NCBI RefSeq assembly: GCF_029211125.1
Contig: NZ_JARGEN010000033.1
Location: 1-45,156 of the forward strand
Length of the DNA: 45,156 bases
Direction of reading: 5' to 3'
Origin: Curvibacter soli
GTDB lineage: Bacteria; Pseudomonadota; Gammaproteobacteria; Burkholderiales; Burkholderiaceae_C
Part shown: piece after piece, positions 1-8,267 of the stretch
Layout: the number at the start of each line of letters is the position of its first letter
Numbering within the stretch: the stretch's first letter is position 1
Notes under the pieces: generated by a model
The model's database searches: none
What the model saw: only the letters and a program-made list of their open reading frames with translations
Told to the model about the DNA's origin: nothing
Translations under genes and position numbers: made by a program

Positions 1-106
1 TTCGTTCGCTGTGATCAACTTACGGCGGGACTTGCACCCGCAGGAGTGCGCCCGTGCCGGGCGCACGATGGAAAAAACCCGGCCAACTGGCCGGGTTTTT
101 CCGTAA
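1..106 (+). other. Left-edge tail of an unidentified element
   Basis: A short frame is open at the window edge and ends with TAA at 104-106 (about 34 codons visible, containing NLRRDLHPQE). The stretch also folds: GCGGG 25-29 pairs with CCCGC 37-41, and a 9-bp stem pairs 46-54 with 58-66 around a TGC loop. It may be the tail of a gene or of an insertion element lying to the left. I do not recognise it, and the reading frame may be fortuitous. Confidence 0.25.
73..100. terminator. Bidirectional intrinsic terminator
   Basis: A perfect 13-bp inverted repeat with an AC loop has a GC core (CCCGGCCA / TGGCCGGG) flanked by an A5 run on the left and a T5 run on the right, so it can terminate in both directions. 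It lies 42 bp beyond the stop codon of the leftward PhoX-like gene and also follows the unidentified rightward sequence at the window edge. Confidence 0.85.
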
Positions 107-142
107 GCCGGGCGCTCGCGCGCCGCGATGCAGTGGGTTTGA

Positions 143-2173
143 CTACGACAGCTTCGGCTGCTTGGGCGAGGCCGTCAGGTAGCCCACGGCGGAGCTGAAC
201 TTGCCGTTGTACTTGGCGTTGATGACGGCGTCGATCTGGTCCTTGAGCGTGGCGCTCAACCCGCCCGTCGTGATCGACGACTTGGAATTATCGGCCTTGT
301 TCTGGAACCGATACAACTCGTCGCCGGGGTGCTGGAAGTTGCTCATGATGTAGGTCCAGTCGTTGACCTCGTCGACCGCGTGCAGACCAGTGGCCTCGGC
401 TCCGGCCGGGCACGACAGGACGCGCGCCAGCTTCTTCGTATCCACGTTGTAGGCCCACAAGAAGTTGTTCAGGTGGTTGCCGCTGTCCTCGCCGATGAAG
501 AGGGTGCGCATCTTCTCCGAGAACTTGAGGTTGTCGGGGCTGGCGATCTTCTCGGGGTTGGCGGTATTGCCCAGCGCGTCGGCGGTACCGGAGGCGAAAT
601 CCTCGCCCGCGATCAGCAGAGACGATTCCGTCGGCACCCATTCGCTGTTGATCGCGGCGCCCGTGTCGTCTTTCTGGCCACCGCCGAGCTTGTGCGCGAC
701 GACGCCACCGGCCACCAGCTTCTTGAACTTCACGTTGTTGGCTGCCACGTAGCCCGAACCGCCCTCGACCATCGAGTCCTGGATGTTGGCGTATGCCGAG
801 TAGGCAATCTTGTCCTTGATGTTGAGCGTGGTGCCTTCGTTCTTGGTGAAGGACAGGCTGGCGCCCTTGGCGGCCGCGTAGCGGTGCGTTTCCAGGAAGG
901 CGGCGGCCTTCTCGTTCTTGATTTTCACCCAGGCCTTCGTCTTGTTGATGGTGATGGCCTTGAAGCTGGCATCCAGCGGGTCGGTCTTGGTCGATGCCAA
1001 AATGCCGTTTTCCTTGATGTCGCCATTCGCGGTGATGGCCGTGAAGGCGGCGTCATTGATGAATGCCTTGATCTCGTCGCTGGACGCGTGGCCCAGATTG
1101 ATCCACTGGATCTTGCCGGGGGCGTCCTGGGTGAACTGCGAGGTGTACTTGGCCGCATACAGCGTGCCGGCCGACAGGTCCTTCTCCTTGTCGGCCACGA
1201 ACAGGAACAGGCCGCTGTTGGTGTAGTCGTCGCCGCCCAGCACGGTGCGGTTGTCGGGCATCACCTGCACCAGTTCGCGCGAGTAGCGGCCGGTGCCGTA
1301 GTGCTTCCTGATCGTGCCGGTGCCGTCGGCGTTGACGGTGACTTCGGGCAGATGACCGTAGTCGTAGGGGTTGGCCGTGGTCTCGCTGCCGAAGGTGGTC
1401 TTGCTGAACGCCTTCAGGGTTGCCAGCGACTGGCCGCCCAGGCCCTGGTCGAAGGCATCGGGCCAGTATTCCTCGCTGGAGAGGTGCGTACCCCAGGGGG
1501 ACAGGCTGGAGCCGCAGGTGATCCACAGGCCCTTCACGCTCGAGGTGTCCACGTTGTGGTACTTGACCAGCGTGAGCTTGCCGGTGGCCGGGTCCTGGTC
1601 GAGCGTGAGCACGGCGATCGGCGAGGGCAGTGTGCCGTAGGTGCTGGCGCCGGCCTGGTCGATTGAGTTGTACTCGAACTGGACCACCGCGAACACCGTG
1701 TTGCCCTTGACGCCATCGACCTTGGCGCCGGACACGGTCAGCAGCGAGGTGCCGTCAGGCGCGTCAGAGAAGAACTGGCGCTCCTTGCCGGCCACGCTCT
1801 TGTCGATGATGGGCTGGTTGTGGATGTCGAAGTAGCCGCCGGCGATGATCTTGCCGCCCTTGCCGTCGGGAACTGCATCTCCCGTCAGGAAGAAGGGCTG
1901 GTAGGCCAGATCGTATGTCTGGCTGCTGCCGTCGGTGAAGTTCACCTTGAGCTTGGAGCCGACCGTGGTGGTCGCCAGCGCTTCGGGGTTGCTGGTGCCG
2001 GGCGCGGACATGCCGATGAACTCGGCCGAGGCGAAGACCAGGTCGTCGTCGTCGTCGCCACCGCAGGCGGTCAACGAGGCAGCAGCGGCCAGACTGCCGC
2101 CCAGCGGCAGCATGGGGGCGCCGGCCAGGAGTTGCAGGGCGCGGCGGCGAGTGGGGAGAGCGATGTCAGACAT
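143..2173 (-). CDS. PhoX-family (DUF839) phosphatase, Tat-exported lipoprotein
   Basis: This 676-aa protein matches the PhoX/DUF839 family of Ca/Fe-dependent alkaline phosphatases, which release phosphate from phosphomonoesters outside the cytoplasm. The N-terminus shows a twin-arginine motif (TRRRALQLL, residues 8-16), a hydrophobic stretch and a lipobox-like LTAC with Cys37, followed by GGDDDDD. It is therefore probably a folded, Tat-exported lipoprotein. The start at 2173 gives a compact Tat signal; an in-frame ATG at 2194 adds seven residues, and the open frame runs up to 2392 without a sensible signal. Length fits the family (about 650-700 aa). The gene stands alone, with a terminator just beyond its stop and a PhoB box upstream, so phosphate starvation is the expected inducer. 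The family is clear; the exact substrate is not. Confidence 0.87.
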   Translation of the reverse strand: MSDIALPTRRRALQLLAGAPMLPLGGSLAAAASLTACGGDDDDDLVFASAEFIGMSAPGTSNPEALATTTVGSKLKVNFTDGSSQTYDLAYQPFFLTGDAVPDGKGGKIIAGGYFDIHNQPIIDKSVAGKERQFFSDAPDGTSLLTVSGAKVDGVKGNTVFAVVQFEYNSIDQAGASTYGTLPSPIAVLTLDQDPATGKLTLVKYHNVDTSSVKGLWITCGSSLSPWGTHLSSEEYWPDAFDQGLGGQSLATLKAFSKTTFGSETTANPYDYGHLPEVTVNADGTGTIRKHYGTGRYSRELVQVMPDNRTVLGGDDYTNSGLFLFVADKEKDLSAGTLYAAKYTSQFTQDAPGKIQWINLGHASSDEIKAFINDAAFTAITANGDIKENGILASTKTDPLDASFKAITINKTKAWVKIKNEKAAAFLETHRYAAAKGASLSFTKNEGTTLNIKDKIAYSAYANIQDSMVEGGSGYVAANNVKFKKLVAGGVVAHKLGGGQKDDTGAAINSEWVPTESSLLIAGEDFASGTADALGNTANPEKIASPDNLKFSEKMRTLFIGEDSGNHLNNFLWAYNVDTKKLARVLSCPAGAEATGLHAVDEVNDWTYIMSNFQHPGDELYRFQNKADNSKSSITTGGLSATLKDQIDAVINAKYNGKFSSAVGYLTASPKQPKLS

Positions 2174-2304
2174 TTTTCTGTGTTCCAGGTTCATCGGCAG
2201 CCGGGGGCGACGGTACGCATGCGACTGCGGTGCGAGGGCGCTCCGTCTCGCGCCTCTTGCTGGTTCACCGTGGTCACCGTGGAATGAATGGACTGCCGCG
2301 GCGG

Positions 2305-2338
2305 ATGCTAGGCAACGGACGTGACAGTTTCTTGAAAC
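2305..2338 (-). promoter_or_regulatory. PhoB box and -10 for the PhoX-like gene
   Basis: Read on the minus strand, 2338-2321 is GTTTCAAGAAACTGTCAC. By my count it agrees with the E. coli PhoB box (two 7-bp direct half-sites with an A-rich spacer) at about 14 of 18 positions. Exactly 10 nt further on lies TAGCAT (2310-2305), a fair -10 hexamer at the spacing seen in phoA-type promoters, where the box replaces the -35. This would give a leader of roughly 125 nt. Confidence 0.6.
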
Positions 2339-2468
2339 CCCGCCCCCCGCGGCTGTAGGCCGCGTCTCACGCAGATTAGGGTTTCGCCGCAACCCGCGCG
2401 CAAAAAGACCGGCCTACACTGGCCCGGCAAGGATTTCACACCCCCGTGAAGCTGGAAAGGACACTGCC

Positions 2469-3119
2469 ATGACGCCACTGATCGAAGGCCTGGGCCTCCT
2501 GCTGCGCGACAACGCCCGCCGCCGCGAACCGCTGGAACAGCAGGCGCGCTACTGGATGGCGCTGCGCGAGCAGGACATCGAGGAAGAGCTGAACCTGCTG
2601 GCCGAGGCCAAGAAGCGCTGGTTCTACGCCTCGGTGTTCCTGTGGCAGGTGATCGCCATCGTGGCCTGCGGCATCGTGGCCGACGCACTGTGGTCGCGCT
2701 CGTTCCATCTCACCTTCCTGGGCGTGGTGCAGATTCTGGCCACCTGGGGCAGCACGCTATTCCTCACATGGCTGGTCGCCAGCCTGTTCGACAAGCATGC
2801 GGGCTTCGAGCGCTGGTTCGCGGCCTTCCAGAGCCGCGCCCCACTGTCCGCCGAGAGCGACAGCGCCGAGGCCGTGGCCGACGCGCTGCAACTGGCGCGC
2901 ATCTACCCCGAAGTGCTGCGCTACGAACAGGGCGTGCTGAGCCACCGCGCGCTGCGCCATGAGGACGTGCACATCATGCGCGCCATGGGCGCCGCGCTGC
3001 GCCACCGCGACCTGACCCGCGAACTCACGGCCATGGCGCAGCCGGGCGGCTTCCAGCCCCCGGCAACCGCCGCCACCGCCGGGCAGCCGCGCATCCAGCC
3101 GGGCATGCAGCCGGCCTGA
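2469..3119 (+). CDS. Unknown two-TM protein
   Basis: A 216-aa protein of a family I do not recognise. Residues 1-50 are charged and helical, rich in Glu and Arg, and could form a coiled coil. Two hydrophobic segments follow (about 52-72 and 79-100). The remaining cytoplasmic-type tail is about 115 residues, helical, and ends in a low-complexity Pro/Ala/Gln stretch. Start choice is supported by AAAGGA about 8 nt upstream of ATG. It is divergent from the PhoX-like gene and convergent with mltA. No catalytic motif is visible; a small inner-membrane anchoring or scaffold protein is a guess only. Confidence 0.75.
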   Translation: MTPLIEGLGLLLRDNARRREPLEQQARYWMALREQDIEEELNLLAEAKKRWFYASVFLWQVIAIVACGIVADALWSRSFHLTFLGVVQILATWGSTLFLTWLVASLFDKHAGFERWFAAFQSRAPLSAESDSAEAVADALQLARIYPEVLRYEQGVLSHRALRHEDVHIMRAMGAALRHRDLTRELTAMAQPGGFQPPATAATAGQPRIQPGMQPA

Positions 3120-3196
3120 ACGGCGCACGCGCCGCTCCGCCCATCGCTCTCTTGCCACCCGCCACCCCGCCCTGCGCGGGCGTGGCCGTTTCTGCG

Positions 3197-4354
3197 TCAG
3201 GGCGTGCGCGGCCAGAGCGCCCACAGCCGCAGGTTCTGCTTGAGCCGGCCCGCCAGTTCGCCCGCGTCCGCTCCCCAGCCCGCGAAGTAGTCGGCCCGCA
3301 CCGCGCCGACGATGGCCGAGCCCGTGTCCTGCGCCAGCACCAGCCGCTGCAGCGCCGCCTGCGGCCCCGCGGAGGCCAGCCACACCGGCGTGCCGTAGGG
3401 GATGCTCTGGCGGTCCACGGCGATCGAACGGCCTGGCGTCAGCTCCACGCCCTGGGCGCCGCGCGGGCCGGATTCGCCATCCAGCGCGCTGAGCGGCTCT
3501 TCCTGGAAGAACACGTAGCGCGGGTTGCTCCACAGCAGTTCGTTGGCGCGCTGCGGGTTGGCCGCCAGCCAGGCGCGGATGCCAGGCCAGGTGGCGTCGC
3601 GCGTGAGGTTCTGCTCCAGCAGCCAGCGGCCCACGCTCTGGTAGGGCTGATCGTTGGTAGCCGCGAAGGCCACGCGCACCAGCGTCTGGCTGCCGTCGGG
3701 CTCGGCGATGCGCAGCCGCCCCGAACCCTGGATGTGCAGCACCATGGCCTCCACCGGGTCGGCGATCCAGGCGATCTCGCGCCCGCGCAGCGCGGCCTGC
3801 GCCTCGGGCAGCGTGTCGATCTGCTGGCGCGTGTACCAGGGACGGCGGCTCCCCAGCGTGGCGGGCGGGCGATGCAGCGGCACCGCGAAGCCGTTGCCGG
3901 GCAGGCGCGCGGCAGGGATCACGGGCTCGTAGTAGGCGGTCAGCATCCCCTCGGCATTGCCGTCGGCGGCCTCGATGCGATAGGGCTGCAGGCGCTCGAC
4001 CATCCAGGCGCGCTGCTCGGCGGCGTCGGCGATGGACAGGCGCCGCACCTCGGGACACAGCGCCGCGAAGGCGGGCGCGGGGCGCGCGCAGCTCTTGACC
4101 CAGGCGTCCCAGGCTTCGAACAGGTTGTCGTCGGCGAAACCCGGCAGCTCGGACCACGCCACCGGCACCCAGCGGCTCCTGCCGCCCTGGGGCAGGCTGG
4201 CGGCGCCCGCCAGCGGCGGCGGTACGGCGGCAGGTGCAGGCGCGGCGACAGGCGCCCGTGGCGCCTCGGGCTGCTGCACGGGAGGGCTGGAGCAGGCGGC
4301 CAGCATTCCTACAATCAGCGCCGTCACGGCAAGGCGCAGGAGACTATTTCGCAT
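3197..4354 (-). CDS. mltA: MltA, membrane-bound lytic murein transglycosylase A
   Basis: A 385-aa outer-membrane lipoprotein that cleaves the MurNAc-GlcNAc bond of peptidoglycan with formation of 1,6-anhydromuramic ends. The signal peptide ends in a lipobox with Cys21. The central MltA barrel domain is followed by the C-terminal 3D domain containing DTGSAIVGAVRAD, whose Asp residues include the family's catalytic aspartate. Start 4354 is chosen because it gives a short positive n-region followed by a hydrophobic core; the frame extends to 4435 but would place 27 polar residues ahead of the signal. The ATG overlaps the ATG of a tiny divergent ORF (4353) on the other strand, so the two would share a very compact control region. 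Confidence 0.93.
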   Translation of the reverse strand: MRNSLLRLAVTALIVGMLAACSSPPVQQPEAPRAPVAAPAPAAVPPPLAGAASLPQGGRSRWVPVAWSELPGFADDNLFEAWDAWVKSCARPAPAFAALCPEVRRLSIADAAEQRAWMVERLQPYRIEAADGNAEGMLTAYYEPVIPAARLPGNGFAVPLHRPPATLGSRRPWYTRQQIDTLPEAQAALRGREIAWIADPVEAMVLHIQGSGRLRIAEPDGSQTLVRVAFAATNDQPYQSVGRWLLEQNLTRDATWPGIRAWLAANPQRANELLWSNPRYVFFQEEPLSALDGESGPRGAQGVELTPGRSIAVDRQSIPYGTPVWLASAGPQAALQRLVLAQDTGSAIVGAVRADYFAGWGADAGELAGRLKQNLRLWALWPRTP

Positions 4355-4508
4355 GGGGCTGATTTTGCTTGAAGCGCTGCTCGCGCTCACGGTGCTGGTG
4401 CTGATCGTGTGGTGGACCATGTTCGCGGGCCGCAAGGGCGGCGAACCACCGGACAGCGGCGGCGATGGCGATGGCGATGGGGATGGCGCGCCGACTGACC
4501 ATCGTTAA
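4353..4508 (+). CDS. Small single-TM protein, 51 aa
   Basis: A 51-residue ORF with an N-terminal membrane segment (about residues 3-22, Leu/Val-rich), a short basic patch AGRKGG, and an acidic tail containing (DG)4. AGGAG lies 10 nt before the ATG (aggag-actatttcgc-ATG), a plausible if slightly long ribosome-binding spacing. Its start codon overlaps the mltA start codon on the opposite strand by two bases. No homologue is recalled with certainty. The case rests on the RBS, a clean hydrophobic helix and a following stop; the sequence is also compatible with chance. Confidence 0.42.
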   Translation: MGLILLEALLALTVLVLIVWWTMFAGRKGGEPPDSGGDGDGDGDGAPTDHR

Positions 4509-4630
4509 CATTCCGTCGCAGGTGCGACACCCTCCGCTTCGCATAATGGGCTTGTAACAGCCCGCGTGCCTGCCGCTTCCGGTCGGCGCGGCCTTGCACA
4601 TACAACTTGTCTGAAGAAATGGAGTCCGCC

Positions 4631-5335
4631 ATGCACACGCACACGCACACGCACACGCACACGCACACGCACACGCACACGCACACGCACAACCACAGGA
4701 TCGCCATCGGCGCCCTGGCCGCCGCCATGCTGCTGGCCGGCTGCGCCGACATGACCCCCACGCAGCGCCGTACCGCCACGGGCGCGGGCGTGGGCGCCGC
4801 CGCCGGGGCAGTGCTGGGCGCGGCCACCGGCGGCCATGCCGGCACGGGCGCGGTGATCGGCGCGGGTGTCGGCGCCCTGGGCACCTACATCTGGTCGCAG
4901 CGCATGGAGCAGCAGCGCCAGGAGATGGCCCAGGCCACGCAGGGCACGGGCGTGGCGGTCACGCAGACGACGGACAACCAGCTCAAGCTCGACATTCCGA
5001 GCGACATCTCGTTCGACGTGGGCCGCGCCAACATCGAGCCCAACTTCATGCCCATCCTCGACCGCTTCGCCGCCGGCCTGCGCAACAACCCGAATGCCGA
5101 GGTGCGCATCGTGGGCCATACCGACAGCACCGGCAGCGACGCCATCAACAACCCGCTGTCGATCAACCGGGCGGCCAGCACGCGCGACTACCTGGCCGCG
5201 CGCGGCGTGCCGATCAACCGCATCCAGATCGACGGGCGCGGCTCGTCCCAGCCGGTCGCGAGCAACGACACCGCCGATGGCCGCGCGCGCAACCGGCGCG
5301 TGGAAATTTTCGTGGGCGAGCGCGCCCAGGGCTGA
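4631..5335 (+). CDS. OmpA-family lipoprotein with His-Thr repeat at its N-terminus
   Basis: A 234-aa outer-membrane lipoprotein of the YiaD/OmpA-C type that would tether the outer membrane to peptidoglycan. ATG 4631 is chosen because GGAG sits 6 nt upstream. The n-region is nine His-Thr dipeptides plus HNHR, followed by a hydrophobic core and lipobox LAGC (Cys38). A glycine-zipper segment (about 47-90) precedes the OmpA-like peptidoglycan-binding domain (about 115-230), which carries the VRIVGHTDSTG and NRRVEI motifs. The His-Thr tract would be removed with the signal peptide. It is convergent with the response-regulator gene (9-bp gap). An upstream ATG at 4619 would add four residues. Confidence 0.9.
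   Translation: MHTHTHTHTHTHTHTHTHTHNHRIAIGALAAAMLLAGCADMTPTQRRTATGAGVGAAAGAVLGAATGGHAGTGAVIGAGVGALGTYIWSQRMEQQRQEMAQATQGTGVAVTQTTDNQLKLDIPSDISFDVGRANIEPNFMPILDRFAAGLRNNPNAEVRIVGHTDSTGSDAINNPLSINRAASTRDYLAARGVPINRIQIDGRGSSQPVASNDTADGRARNRRVEIFVGERAQG
4634..4687 (+). repeat. Hexanucleotide microsatellite (CACACG)9
   Basis: Nine perfect tandem copies of CACACG begin immediately after the start codon of the OmpA-family lipoprotein, followed by CACAACCAC. The unit is a multiple of three, so slippage would change the number of His-Thr pairs in the signal-peptide n-region without changing frame. Confidence 0.97.
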
Positions 5336-5344
5336 TCGCCCCGG

Positions 5345-5983
5345 CTACGCGGCGGTGCCGCCGTCGCGCAGCAGGTTCGCCAGCTCGACGGCGGACTTGA
5401 CGCTCATCTTGTCGAACACGCGCGCGCGGTGCACCTCCACCGTGCGCACGCTGATGTTGAGCTGGTCGGCAATCAGCTTGTTGGGCAGGCCCTCGACCAC
5501 CAGGCGCATCACGTCGCGCTCGCGCTCGGTCAGCTCGCCCATGCGCGCCTGCAGGTTGCCGCGCTGGCGCTGCGCGGCCAGATGGCGCGCCGACTGCGCC
5601 AGCGCCTGCTCGGCGCGGTCCACCAGGGCATTGTCGGAAAACGGCTTCTCGCAGAAGTCGAACGCGCCGCGCTTGACCGTGTCCACCGCCGTCGGCACGT
5701 CGGCATGGCCGGTGAGGAATATCACCGGCATGGCTTGGTGCAGCCCGCGCGCCACCAGCACCTCGAACAAGGCCAGCCCGCTCATGCCGGGCATGCGCAC
5801 GTCCAGCAGCAGGCAGCAGGGCTGGGGTGGCAGGCCGCGCGCGTCGAGCCGGGCCAGGAACGCCTCCGCGCTGCCGCAGGACTCGCTGAGCAGATGGCGC
5901 GAACGCAGTAGCCAGGCCAGGGCCTCGCGCACGCCAGCGTCGTCATCTACTATAAAAACAATAGCGTCATGCGTAGGTTCCAT
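5345..5983 (-). CDS. FixJ/NarL-type response regulator
   Basis: A 212-aa two-domain regulator. The receiver domain (about 7-120) has the acidic pair VDDD, phospho-acceptor Asp61 in LLLDVRMPG, Thr91 and Lys113. The C-terminal LuxR-type helix-turn-helix (about 148-206) has ERERDVMRLVVEG and a recognition segment SVRTVEVHRARV. FixJ/TodT/StyR-type regulators bind DNA as dimers after phosphorylation. ATG 5983 lies within the end of the upstream kinase gene (17-bp overlap, different frame), so the two are co-translated. An upstream in-frame start (6070) is unlikely because it lies well inside the kinase. Target genes cannot be read from the sequence. Confidence 0.92.
   Translation of the reverse strand: MEPTHDAIVFIVDDDAGVREALAWLLRSRHLLSESCGSAEAFLARLDARGLPPQPCCLLLDVRMPGMSGLALFEVLVARGLHQAMPVIFLTGHADVPTAVDTVKRGAFDFCEKPFSDNALVDRAEQALAQSARHLAAQRQRGNLQARMGELTERERDVMRLVVEGLPNKLIADQLNISVRTVEVHRARVFDKMSVKSAVELANLLRDGGTAA
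5947..5969. repeat. Copy of the short ATAGC dispersed repeat inside coding sequence
   Basis: CTACTATAAAAACAATAGCGTCA is an AT-rich imperfect inverted repeat at the kinase/regulator junction. It shares AAAACAATAGCGTCA with the copy after purB (20304-20318) and encodes part of AIVFIVDD of the response regulator with codons (ATA, TTT) rare elsewhere in this gene. Confidence 0.45.
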
Positions 5984-8120
5984 CTGCGCTGCCAGGCTTT
6001 TTTGTTGGTAAGGTGAAAGTAAAGACGGTACCGCGCGGCAGGTTGGCTGTGAAGCCCAGGTAGCCGCCATGCTGCTCCACCACGGTACGGCACAGGCTCA
6101 GGCCCAGGCCCATGCCTTCGGCCTTGGTGGTGAAGAACGGCGTGAACAGCCGTGCCGCCACGCTGTCGGAGATGCCCGGCCCCACGTCGGCCACGGAGAA
6201 TTCGAGCCAGCCGCTGGTGGCGTTGGATACGGCGCGCCGCACCTGGATCACCAGCGGACGCTCCACGATGGCCGGGTCGTCCATGGACTGCATGGCATTG
6301 CGCGCAAGATTGAGCAAAACCTGTTCCACCATGGTGGCGTCGCACAGCACGGGCGGCAGTTGCGCATCCACGCGGGTGTGCACGCGCACGCCGAGCTTGC
6401 GCGCCTGCAGGATGACCAGCGGCATGATGGCGTCGAGCAGCGCCTGCGCGTGCACGTATTCGCGCGCCTGGTCGCGTCGGCGCACGAAGTCATGCACGCT
6501 GCGGATCACGCGGCCCGCGCGGTCGGCCTGCTCGGCGATGCGGCGCATGGCGATCTCCAGGTCGGCCACGACCCCGGGCCCCTGCTGGAGCAGGTTGGCC
6601 GAGCCCGTGGCGTAGCTGGCGATGGCGGCCAGCGGCTGGTTCAGCTCGTGGCTCATCAGCGAGGCCATTTCGCCCACGGTAGCCAGGCGCGCGGTGGCCT
6701 GCAGCCGCTCCTGGCTGGCGCGTGAGAGCTCCTCCACGCGACGCTGCTCGCTCAGGTCGAGGAAGGCGCCCATCCAGCCGGTGTGCAGGCCGTCCGCGTT
6801 GATGAGCGGCGCCTCCATGATGAGCACGGGAAAGCGGGTACCGTCGCGGTGCATGAAGACCGACTCGAAGCCCTCGCGCGACGGCGGCGCGCCGGCGAAG
6901 CGAGTGGCCTGGCGGCGCTGGTATTCATCGGCATGCTCGGGCGGCCAGTAGGGCAGCGGCGTGCTCAGGCCCAGCAGCTCCTCGGCCTTGAAGCCCACCA
7001 TGTCGCAGAACGCCGGGTTGACGTAGGTGAGGCGGCCCTGCAGGTCGCGCGCGCGCAGGCCGGTGATCAGCGAGTCCTCCATCGCCTTGCGGAATGCCAG
7101 GGCGTCGGCCAGGTCGTGCTCGGCCTGCAGGCGCCGGCGCGTGTCCTTGGCCAGCAGCACCAGCACCGACACCAGCGCGATCGACATCGCCGTGACCAGC
7201 GCCGTGAGCACGTTGGGGAACACGCTGGGCGCGCTGTGCCAGTTGTCCATGCGCAGCATCAGCGTGGCGCCGGGCAGGTCCATGAGCTGCTGCGCGGTGA
7301 AGCGGCGCGTGCCGCGCCGCGCCGCGCCGTGCAGGGCCGCGCCGTGCAGGGCCAGGCGCGTGCCGTCGGGCTCGGTGAACGAAATCTCCTGGCTGCGCGT
7401 GAGTTGCGCGCCCACCAAGTCCACCAGCATCTCCTGCAGCGAGTACATGGCCAGCACGAAGCCGTGCATGCGCCCCGCCTCCGCGAGCGGCACGCAGACC
7501 TCCATGACCTTGATGTCCGGGCCGTCGGGCCGCGGCATGAAATAGGTGGACGCGTACGCGGGTCCGTTCAAGCGTCGCGCCGTGCCGCAGGCCAGCGCCA
7601 CCTCGCTCGGCACCCCGCCGCCCGGCAGCGCGCCGAAGAGCGGCGCGCGGAATGGCGTGTCGGCGGCCGCCACGACGGCCATCGCGTCGTTGCGCCATTC
7701 GATGCGCATGATCTCGCGGTGCTCGCGCAGCAGCGTGGTGGCGCGGCCCTCCCACTCCTCGGCGCCGGGTGACCCGGCCTGCAGGGCACGCAGGCTCTCC
7801 ACGTTGCGCGCCAGCGCGGCACGGATGTCCGTGGCCGCGTCGGCAGTGTCGCGCTCCAGCTTGCCCTGCACCTGACTGGCCTCGTAGCGGCCCGCCAGCC
7901 ACACCAGGGTGACGAGCACCGCGCCCACCAGCACCATCAGCAGCCCCCAGAGCGCCCAGCGCCGCCACAGCGCGGCGAGCCAGCGCACGGTGACGCGGGC
8001 GTAGGGGCGCAGCGGCAGGTCCTTCAGCGCGCGGCGCCGGCGCACGGCGGCGGCCGGCGCGGCGGCGGCGCCCTGCGCGCTGGCGGCGGGACCCGGCGGG
8101 GTGTCGTGGGCGGCGTCCAT
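5967..8120 (-). CDS. Membrane PAS sensor histidine kinase (FixL/DctB-like)
   Basis: A 717-aa sensor kinase. After a basic N-terminus come TM1 (about 57-76), a periplasmic sensing region (about 80-300), TM2 (about 302-324), a PAS domain (about 345-458), a HisKA helix with His491 in LMSHELNQPLAAI, and an HATPase domain with an N-box (LLNLARNAM), ADVGPGIS and GMGLGLSLC. The H-box and ATPase motifs are those of the HPK4 group used by FixL, DctB and TodS. Its partner is the overlapping FixJ-like regulator. The ligand is unknown. A small in-frame duplication (GAALHGAA, about 260-267) lies in the sensor region. Start 8120 is the last ATG before the basic/TM segment; upstream in-frame ATGs exist and the ribosome-binding site is weak. 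Confidence 0.92.
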   Translation of the reverse strand: MDAAHDTPPGPAASAQGAAAAPAAAVRRRRALKDLPLRPYARVTVRWLAALWRRWALWGLLMVLVGAVLVTLVWLAGRYEASQVQGKLERDTADAATDIRAALARNVESLRALQAGSPGAEEWEGRATTLLREHREIMRIEWRNDAMAVVAAADTPFRAPLFGALPGGGVPSEVALACGTARRLNGPAYASTYFMPRPDGPDIKVMEVCVPLAEAGRMHGFVLAMYSLQEMLVDLVGAQLTRSQEISFTEPDGTRLALHGAALHGAARRGTRRFTAQQLMDLPGATLMLRMDNWHSAPSVFPNVLTALVTAMSIALVSVLVLLAKDTRRRLQAEHDLADALAFRKAMEDSLITGLRARDLQGRLTYVNPAFCDMVGFKAEELLGLSTPLPYWPPEHADEYQRRQATRFAGAPPSREGFESVFMHRDGTRFPVLIMEAPLINADGLHTGWMGAFLDLSEQRRVEELSRASQERLQATARLATVGEMASLMSHELNQPLAAIASYATGSANLLQQGPGVVADLEIAMRRIAEQADRAGRVIRSVHDFVRRRDQAREYVHAQALLDAIMPLVILQARKLGVRVHTRVDAQLPPVLCDATMVEQVLLNLARNAMQSMDDPAIVERPLVIQVRRAVSNATSGWLEFSVADVGPGISDSVAARLFTPFFTTKAEGMGLGLSLCRTVVEQHGGYLGFTANLPRGTVFTFTLPTKKPGSADGTYA

Positions 8121-8267
8121 GGCGGCGGGGTGGAAAGGAAGGTGCCGCAGATTATCGACACGACTCACGCAAAGCGGGTCCAGGCCAGACGCCCGCCCTT
8201 TGGACGCAGCGGCTGATGCATCCTGGTTTGCGTGGGCCCTGGTCGAAAATCGCCTGCGGCGCACCCC

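Noticed and set aside
4634-4687. CACACG tract as a CRISPR-like array
   Set aside because: Units are contiguous six-base repeats without spacers; this is a microsatellite.
4387-4884. Minus-strand frame with a long Val-Cys repeat
   Set aside because: It is simply the reverse reading of the CACACG microsatellite; there is no start signal or family resemblance.
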